From Pseudofrankia sp. DC12 (GTDB taxonomy: Bacteria; Actinomycetota; Actinomycetes; Frankiales; Frankiaceae), in NCBI RefSeq assembly GCF_000966285.1, contig NZ_KQ031391.1, positions 5,332,430-5,396,429 of the forward strand: a DNA stretch of 64,000 nucleotides. The letters run 5' to 3'. Positions 59,959 to 64,000 of the stretch are shown here, piece after piece. How positions within the stretch are numbered: the first letter of the stretch is position 1; every line of letters begins with the position of its first letter. The translations under genes were made by a program, and so were the position numbers. Below the pieces are notes generated by a model that was not told the origin of the DNA, made no database searches, and was given only the letters and a program-made list of their open reading frames with translations.

Positions 59959-60657
59959 GTGACTGTGTCAGCTGCCAGGACCGGGCCGGAGCCAGCCGCC
60001 GAGAGCGGGACGACCGCCGCGGCGGTACCGGTGGTCGCGGACTTCTGGTTCGACCCGAGCTGTCCGTGGGCGTTCCTGACCTCCCGGTGGATGCTGGAGG
60101 TCCAGAAGGTCCGCGCCGTCGAGGTCCGCTGGCACGTGATGAGCCTCGCGGTGCTCAACAGCGGCCGGGATGACATCCCTGAGCAGTACAAGGCGATGAT
60201 CCCGAAGATGTGGGGCCCGGTCCGGGTCGCTGTCGCGGCGGCCGCCGCGCACGGCGACGAGGTGCTCGGCCCGCTCTACACCGTGCTCGGGCGCCGCCGG
60301 CACATCGACAAGGCCGAGTGGAGCCGAGATGTCCTCGAGGCGGCGCTGGCCGAGGTCGGCCTTCCGACCGAGCTCGCGGCCGCGGCCGAGTCCACCGAGT
60401 TCGACGACGCCGTGCGCGCGAGCCACGCCGACGGCATCGGCCGCGTCGGGATGGACGTGGGCACTCCGGTGATCGCCGTCGGCGAGACCGCGCTGTTCGG
60501 CCCGGTGATCACGCCGGCGCCGACCGGTGAGGCCGCGGGCAAGCTCTGGGACGGTTTCCTGCTCGTCGTCCAGACGCCCGGTTTCTACGAGCTCAAGCGC
60601 AGCCGCGACGTCGGTCCGTCCTTCGACAACCTGGCGCTCGCCCCGAACGGGCGCTGA
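59959..60657 (+). CDS. DsbA-fold mycothiol-dependent reductase, Rv2466c family
   Basis: A protein of 232 aa from GTG 59959, with GGAGAG upstream. The thioredoxin-like/DsbA fold carries the active-site region ADFWFDPSCPWAFLTSRW (Cys35). Later segments WHVMSLAVLNSGRDDIPEQY and VGTPVIAVGETALFGPV closely follow mycobacterial Rv2466c, a mycothiol-dependent nitroreductase. Rv2466c has CPWC, whereas here the second position is Ala38, so only one active-site cysteine remains. A monothiol mechanism using mycothiol is then expected. Part of the pepN-rpiB block. Confidence 0.9.
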   Translation: MTVSAARTGPEPAAESGTTAAAVPVVADFWFDPSCPWAFLTSRWMLEVQKVRAVEVRWHVMSLAVLNSGRDDIPEQYKAMIPKMWGPVRVAVAAAAAHGDEVLGPLYTVLGRRRHIDKAEWSRDVLEAALAEVGLPTELAAAAESTEFDDAVRASHADGIGRVGMDVGTPVIAVGETALFGPVITPAPTGEAAGKLWDGFLLVVQTPGFYELKRSRDVGPSFDNLALAPNGR

Positions 60658-60681
60658 GCGCCCGCGGGGCGCTCTGCCTCG

Positions 60682-60771
60682 GGGTTCCTGCCGGATCGAC
60701 GGCAGGGTTCCTGCCGGATCGACGGCAGGGTTCCTGCCGGATCGACGGCAGGGTTCCTGCCGGATCGACGG
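60682..60771. repeat. 23-bp tandem repeat, 4 copies, forming an array of hairpins
   Basis: Copies begin at 60682, 60705, 60728 and 60751. Each holds CCTGCCG-gatcga-CGGCAGG (the last is truncated), so three identical 7-bp stems can form in a row. The array follows the reductase stop by ~25 bp, in a 308-bp gap without genes. It may serve as a composite terminator. There are no spacers, so it is not CRISPR. Confidence 0.85.
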
Positions 60772-60965
60772 AGTCGATCTGGGAGGTCGGCGATCTGGGA
60801 GGTCCGGGCCGCTGGGGCGCCCTCCCAACGCGAAATCGGGGTGGCGCTGGAAGACGGCACTGTGCCCGTTCCAGGGCCGGCACCTTACGCGATCTCCGCT
60901 TTCTGGTGCGACGCGGTGGGGACGCGCTGCGCGTTCTGGCGGCGGGGCGGGCATGATGACTCGTC

Positions 60966-61460
60966 GTGCGCGTCCATCTCGGTTCTGACCACGCCGGCTA
61001 TCACCTGAAGGCCGCCCTCGTCGAGCGGCTGGCCGAGCTCGGCCACACTCCGGTCGACCACGGCCCCATCGACTACGACCCCGACGATGACTACCCGCCG
61101 TTCGTCATGGCGGCCGCGGCCGCCGTCGCAGCCGAGCCGGGCAGCCTCGGCATCGTCATCGGCGGCTCCGGCAACGGCGAGGCCATCGCGGCCAACAAGG
61201 TTGACGGTGTCCGGGCCGCGCTGGCCTGGAGCGAGGAGACCGCCCGCCTCGGCCGCCAGCACAACGACGCGAACGTGCTCAGCCTTGGCGCCCGGATGCA
61301 CGAGGTGTCCGAGGCGATCGGCTTCGCGCAGGTGTTCCTGGACACGCCGTTCTCCGACGAGTCCAGGCACACCCGCCGGCTGCGGATGCTGACCGGCTAC
61401 GAGCGGACCGGCGAGCTGCCGCCGGTGCCGGTCGGCGCGCCCGCTCCGCCGGCCGTCTGA
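60966..61460 (+). CDS. rpiB: Ribose-5-phosphate isomerase B
   Basis: A protein of 164 aa from GTG 60966. GSDHAGYHLK at the N-terminus and IVIGGSGNGEAIAANKVDGVRAA form the active site. As in mycobacterial RpiB, the catalytic base is Glu72 in GNGE rather than the cysteine of E. coli RpiB. RLGRQHNDANVLSLGAR supplies phosphate-binding and ring-opening residues. It interconverts ribose-5-phosphate and ribulose-5-phosphate in the pentose phosphate pathway. Confidence 0.96.
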   Translation: MRVHLGSDHAGYHLKAALVERLAELGHTPVDHGPIDYDPDDDYPPFVMAAAAAVAAEPGSLGIVIGGSGNGEAIAANKVDGVRAALAWSEETARLGRQHNDANVLSLGARMHEVSEAIGFAQVFLDTPFSDESRHTRRLRMLTGYERTGELPPVPVGAPAPPAV

Positions 61461-61476
61461 GCAGCCGGGCTGACGT

Positions 61477-61986
61477 TCAGGCCCGGCCCTGGCCCGTCTC
61501 GTCGGCTGGGCCGGGCGGCGGCGCGGGCAGTGGCGCGCGCTTCCACATGGCCGGGGCCCGCCGGCCGGGCGGCCGGGCCGCCCTGGCCCGGTCCGCGGCG
61601 ATCCGTTCGGCTATCAGGCGGTCGGCCTCGGCCAGGTCGTCGGCGTCGGGGCGGGCGACGTCGCGCGCCCGCATCGCGGAGCTGAGGCTGATCTTGCTGC
61701 GCCCGCCGTCGACCAGGCCGCGCAGCGCGCCGTCGCCGGTCTCCGCGGACCGGGGCCACCGGGTGGCGGCTGGTCGGGCCGGCCCCCCCTGTCCGCTGGT
61801 GTCGTCGCCGGGCCTGTCACGGGCGGGTCGTGGCGGCGCCCGGCCCGCCGTGCCCTCAGGGCTCGCTGGGCTCTCGGGCGGCTGGCCGGGCCCGGTCACG
61901 CCGTCGGGCCCGTGCTGCCCGAGACCGGTCACGGTCGTCGCCTCCCTCCCAACGGGTGCCGGTCGCCGGCACCTCGGTGATCGCAT
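61477..61986 (-). CDS. Small hypothetical protein, likely conserved C-terminal half
   Basis: Up to 169 aa; the start is uncertain, with GTG 61932 an alternative. The N-terminal half is Gly/Pro/Arg low-complexity. The second half (GALRGLVDGGRSKISLSSAM, then RARDVARPDADDLAEADRLI) is helical with an acidic, protein-like composition and strong third-position GC bias. It is convergent with rpiB, 16 bp apart. No family is recognised. A membrane anchor or signal peptide is absent. Confidence 0.55.
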   Translation of the reverse strand: MRSPRCRRPAPVGREATTVTGLGQHGPDGVTGPGQPPESPASPEGTAGRAPPRPARDRPGDDTSGQGGPARPAATRWPRSAETGDGALRGLVDGGRSKISLSSAMRARDVARPDADDLAEADRLIAERIAADRARAARPPGRRAPAMWKRAPLPAPPPGPADETGQGRA

Positions 61987-62265
61987 TGTCCACCGGGCCG
62001 CCTACCCGGCAACGCGGTTCCTCCTTCGTACTCGACACTCCGCGCGTCTCCGCCGCTGACAGTGACGAAAGGTTACAGATCAACAGTCTCGCAACACAGG
62101 TGCGTTCGATGGACCTTCGGTCGAGCGTCATGGCGCCGACGGGTACCCTGCCATGCAGCCCGCTATGCCGAGCTAGTGATGTTTCAGGGTTGTTCGGCTG
62201 GTTGATCCCGCTTTGCTGACGGCTGAGCGGGCGTTGCGAATCTCTTGCGATGCTGGGGGTGAGGC

Positions 62266-63168
62266 GTGCGGAGGGTTCCCGTCAGCGTTGTGGTTCCGGC
62301 CTTCAACGAGGCGCGCCGGCTTCCATTCTCGCTCCCGGCCCTGGTCGCCGCGTTGCGCGAGTTCCCGGGCGCCGAGGTGATCGTCGTCGATGACGGCAGC
62401 GCGGACGACACGGCGGGGATCGCGACCAGGCTGCTGCGCGACCTGCCGGCCGGCCAGGTGATCCGGCTTCCCTGGAACAGCGGGAAGGGCACGGCCATCC
62501 GGGCCGGCGTGGCCGCCGCGACGGGTGAGGCGATCGTGTTCACCGACGCCGACCTGGCCTCGGACGTCAACGACCTGCCGTTGCTGCTGGCCGCCCTGTC
62601 GGACGCCGAGGTCGCGATCGGGTCGCGGCGCGTCGGCGCGGGCGCCTCCCGCCCCTACATCCGCCAGCTGGGCAGCTGGGCGTTCAACCACCTGACCCGG
62701 TCGTTCACCGCCATCGACCTGGCGGACACCCAGTGCGGCTTCAAGGCCTTCCGGCGCGCCGAGGCCAAGCTGTTGTTCAGCCTGTCACGGGCCAGCGGCT
62801 TCGGCTTCGACGTCGAGGTGCTGGCCATGGCCACGGCGATGGGGTATCGGATCGTCGAGGTGCCGGTGCGCTGGTCGGAGGAGCCGGGTGGCACGTTCAG
62901 CGTCATCCGGCACACGCCGTCCATGATCGTGGACCTGGCTCGGGCGCGGCGGTACCTCCATCAGGCTGGCCGACCGGTGACGCTGGGCGCGGGCCAGCCG
63001 GACGGCACGAGGTCCGGTGCCGCCCGGCGCTCGGATGACGCGGCTGGTGCCGACGTCATCCCGCTTGACCGGGGCCATCCGCAGCCGGCACCGACCAGCT
63101 CGGGCAGCCCACTCAGGTCCTCCGCGGCCGAGGACGCCGCGCACGCCCGCCCGTCCAGCTCGGCCTGA
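62266..63168 (+). CDS. GT2 glycosyltransferase, dolichyl/polyprenyl-phosphate glycosyltransferase type
   Basis: A protein of 300 aa from GTG 62266, with a GGGGGTGAGG ribosome site. GT-A fold: VSVVVPAFNEARRLP, then the nucleotide-binding VDDGS (Asp42-Asp43) and metal DAD 94-96 (FTDADLAS), then DTQCGFKAFRR and EVLAMATAMGYRIVEVPVRW. These match ALG5/DPM-like enzymes that charge a polyprenyl phosphate with glucose or mannose. It has no membrane helices, so it acts at the inner face of the membrane. The C-terminal ~65 residues are disordered. The 279-bp upstream gap has no gene and is AT-richer near its right end, as expected of a promoter. Confidence 0.88.
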   Translation: MRRVPVSVVVPAFNEARRLPFSLPALVAALREFPGAEVIVVDDGSADDTAGIATRLLRDLPAGQVIRLPWNSGKGTAIRAGVAAATGEAIVFTDADLASDVNDLPLLLAALSDAEVAIGSRRVGAGASRPYIRQLGSWAFNHLTRSFTAIDLADTQCGFKAFRRAEAKLLFSLSRASGFGFDVEVLAMATAMGYRIVEVPVRWSEEPGGTFSVIRHTPSMIVDLARARRYLHQAGRPVTLGAGQPDGTRSGAARRSDDAAGADVIPLDRGHPQPAPTSSGSPLRSSAAEDAAHARPSSSA

Positions 63169-63189
63169 GCCGCGTTCAGGCCCGAGCCG

Positions 63190-63224
63190 GGCTCAGGACC
63201 GAACCCGGGCTTCGGTCCTGAGCC
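63190..63224. terminator. Bidirectional terminator between two convergent glycosyltransferase genes
   Basis: A perfect 14-bp stem: GGCTCAGGACCGAA (63190-63203) and TTCGGTCCTGAGCC (63211-63224) around loop CCCGGGC. The AA/TT ends and the convergent position support termination in both directions. Confidence 0.8.
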
Positions 63225-63267
63225 AGCGCGCTCGGCCTGAGTCCGCGCGTCCGCGTCGGCGTCCGCG

Positions 63268-64000
63268 TCAGCGCGTGTCGCGGCCGGCCCGCGTGGTTGG
63301 TGATGTTGGGACCACCGGCCGGGCGGCGAGGCCCGGGCTGTCCGTTGCCCAGGCGCGTCCGGTGCCGACGAGCAGGTCCGCTCCGCTGGCCGGCCGCATC
63401 CGCGCCGTGCTCGCCGCGATGCCGAGCCGCGCGAGCGCGGTCCGGGCGGCCGCCTGTGACGCGCCGTAGAGCAGCGCGACGGCGCCAGGCTCGTCGGTGC
63501 CCGGCTCGGGCGCACCGCCGGGCTCGAACCGGCCAGGTTCGGCTCCGGCAGCCTGGAGGGCGCCGGCGGTGACCGGCCTGGTCCGGTACAGCAGGTCGGT
63601 GCCGCGCAGCGGGGGCGGCGGGTCGTCGGGGGCGAGCGGGAACCAGACCCGGGTGACGGCGTCGTCGAGCCGGCGGCGGTCGCGCCGGCCCGCCCTGGTC
63701 AGCTCGCCGGCCAGGACCGTCGCGAGCAGGGCCGCGCTCGTTTCCCAGGTGAACCCGCCCGCCCAGTGGCTGGCCGCCGCCCGCCACGCCCCCGCGCGGG
63801 CGGGGTCGCTCAGCTCGGTCAGGGCCGCGTCGACGACGGCGCCGAACTGGTCGGGGGAGTCCACGAGCCAGCCGGTCTCGCCGTCCCGGACGGCGTCGCG
63901 CAGCCCGGGAACCCGGAACGCGACCGCGGGCACCCCCAGCGCCCCCGCCTCCAGCACGGACAGGCCCCAGCCCTCGCCGTGCGACGGGTTGACGGTCAGC
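63268..64000 (-). CDS. GT4/GT1-type glycosyltransferase, 5' partial
   Basis: The frame is open to the window edge, so only the C-terminal ~240 residues are seen. The donor-binding segment NPSHGEGWGLSVLEAGALG, with its two glutamates, followed by VPAVAFRVPGLRDAVRDGETGWLV, is the GT4 signature for nucleotide-sugar binding in the GT-B fold. The tail beyond ~residue 120 of the visible part is longer and less conserved than usual, ending in a low-complexity stretch. It probably works on a lipid-linked or secondary-metabolite glycan near the GT2 enzyme. Confidence 0.88.
   Translation of the reverse strand, partial: LTVNPSHGEGWGLSVLEAGALGVPAVAFRVPGLRDAVRDGETGWLVDSPDQFGAVVDAALTELSDPARAGAWRAAASHWAGGFTWETSAALLATVLAGELTRAGRRDRRRLDDAVTRVWFPLAPDDPPPPLRGTDLLYRTRPVTAGALQAAGAEPGRFEPGGAPEPGTDEPGAVALLYGASQAAARTALARLGIAASTARMRPASGADLLVGTGRAWATDSPGLAARPVVPTSPTTRAGRDTR

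Noticed and set aside
60682-60771. CRISPR array
   Set aside because: The repeats here, and at 40331 and 53570, are directly adjacent with no unique spacers, and no cas genes are in the window.

Overview
The window is about 70% GC and almost wall-to-wall coding, with very high third-position GC, frequent GTG starts and 4-base ATGA/GTGA gene overlaps. This is the pattern of a large-genome actinomycete. The block pepN, an Rv2466c-type DsbA protein and rpiB, together with an MprAB-like two-component pair, group II truncated haemoglobin, malQ and a DUF5130 protein, fits Actinobacteria. The abundance of GC-rich dispersed and tandem repeats would suit a Frankia-group strain, but the genus is an inference.

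Layout. 1-9054: mostly housekeeping and catabolic genes. These are the end of a DmpA-type aminopeptidase, a divergent argO/argP exporter-regulator pair, an IPNS-like oxygenase, a maleylpyruvate isomerase-fold protein, a secreted S33 peptidase, glyA behind a ZTP riboswitch, and an N-terminally short alpha/beta hydrolase. 9126-25827: a defence/accessory island. It holds a DUF234-type ATPase behind a 39-bp palindrome, an SMC-like zinc-hook ATPase overlapping a small helical partner, a four-gene translationally coupled type I restriction-modification operon whose first gene is an HTH-methylase-like-TRD hybrid, a broken nucleotidyltransferase TA-like pair, a soluble Ser/Thr kinase with a TPR-like tail, and an RHH antitoxin with a damaged downstream partner. 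26300-33023: a LuxC/LuxE-like acid reductase pair led by a 7-codon mini-ORF, a membrane SpoIIE phosphatase and an ABC exporter. 33260-36115: a DUF262 gene coupled to a HipA-like kinase with no HipB. 36282-45661: ettA, an ArsR-type regulator with its probable operator and a 14-TM efflux pump, glbO, a GH13 glucosidase and a GAF-SpoIIE-HATPase phosphatase. 45785-46967: an HNH gene bracketed by two direct copies of a structured repeat showing a compensatory base-pair change. 46995-64000: a small-conductance mechanosensitive channel, mprAB-like, malQ, a secreted/membrane protein plus DUF5130, an MFS remnant, pepN, an AI-2E family membrane protein, the Rv2466c homologue, rpiB, a small conserved-looking protein, a GT2 glycosyltransferase and the end of a GT4-type glycosyltransferase.

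The strongest candidates for undescribed biology are the DUF262-HipA pair, the zinc-hook ATPase with its 138-aa partner beside the unusual type I system, and the covarying repeat that flanks the HNH gene. All functions are read from sequence motifs and gene context; no database search was possible.
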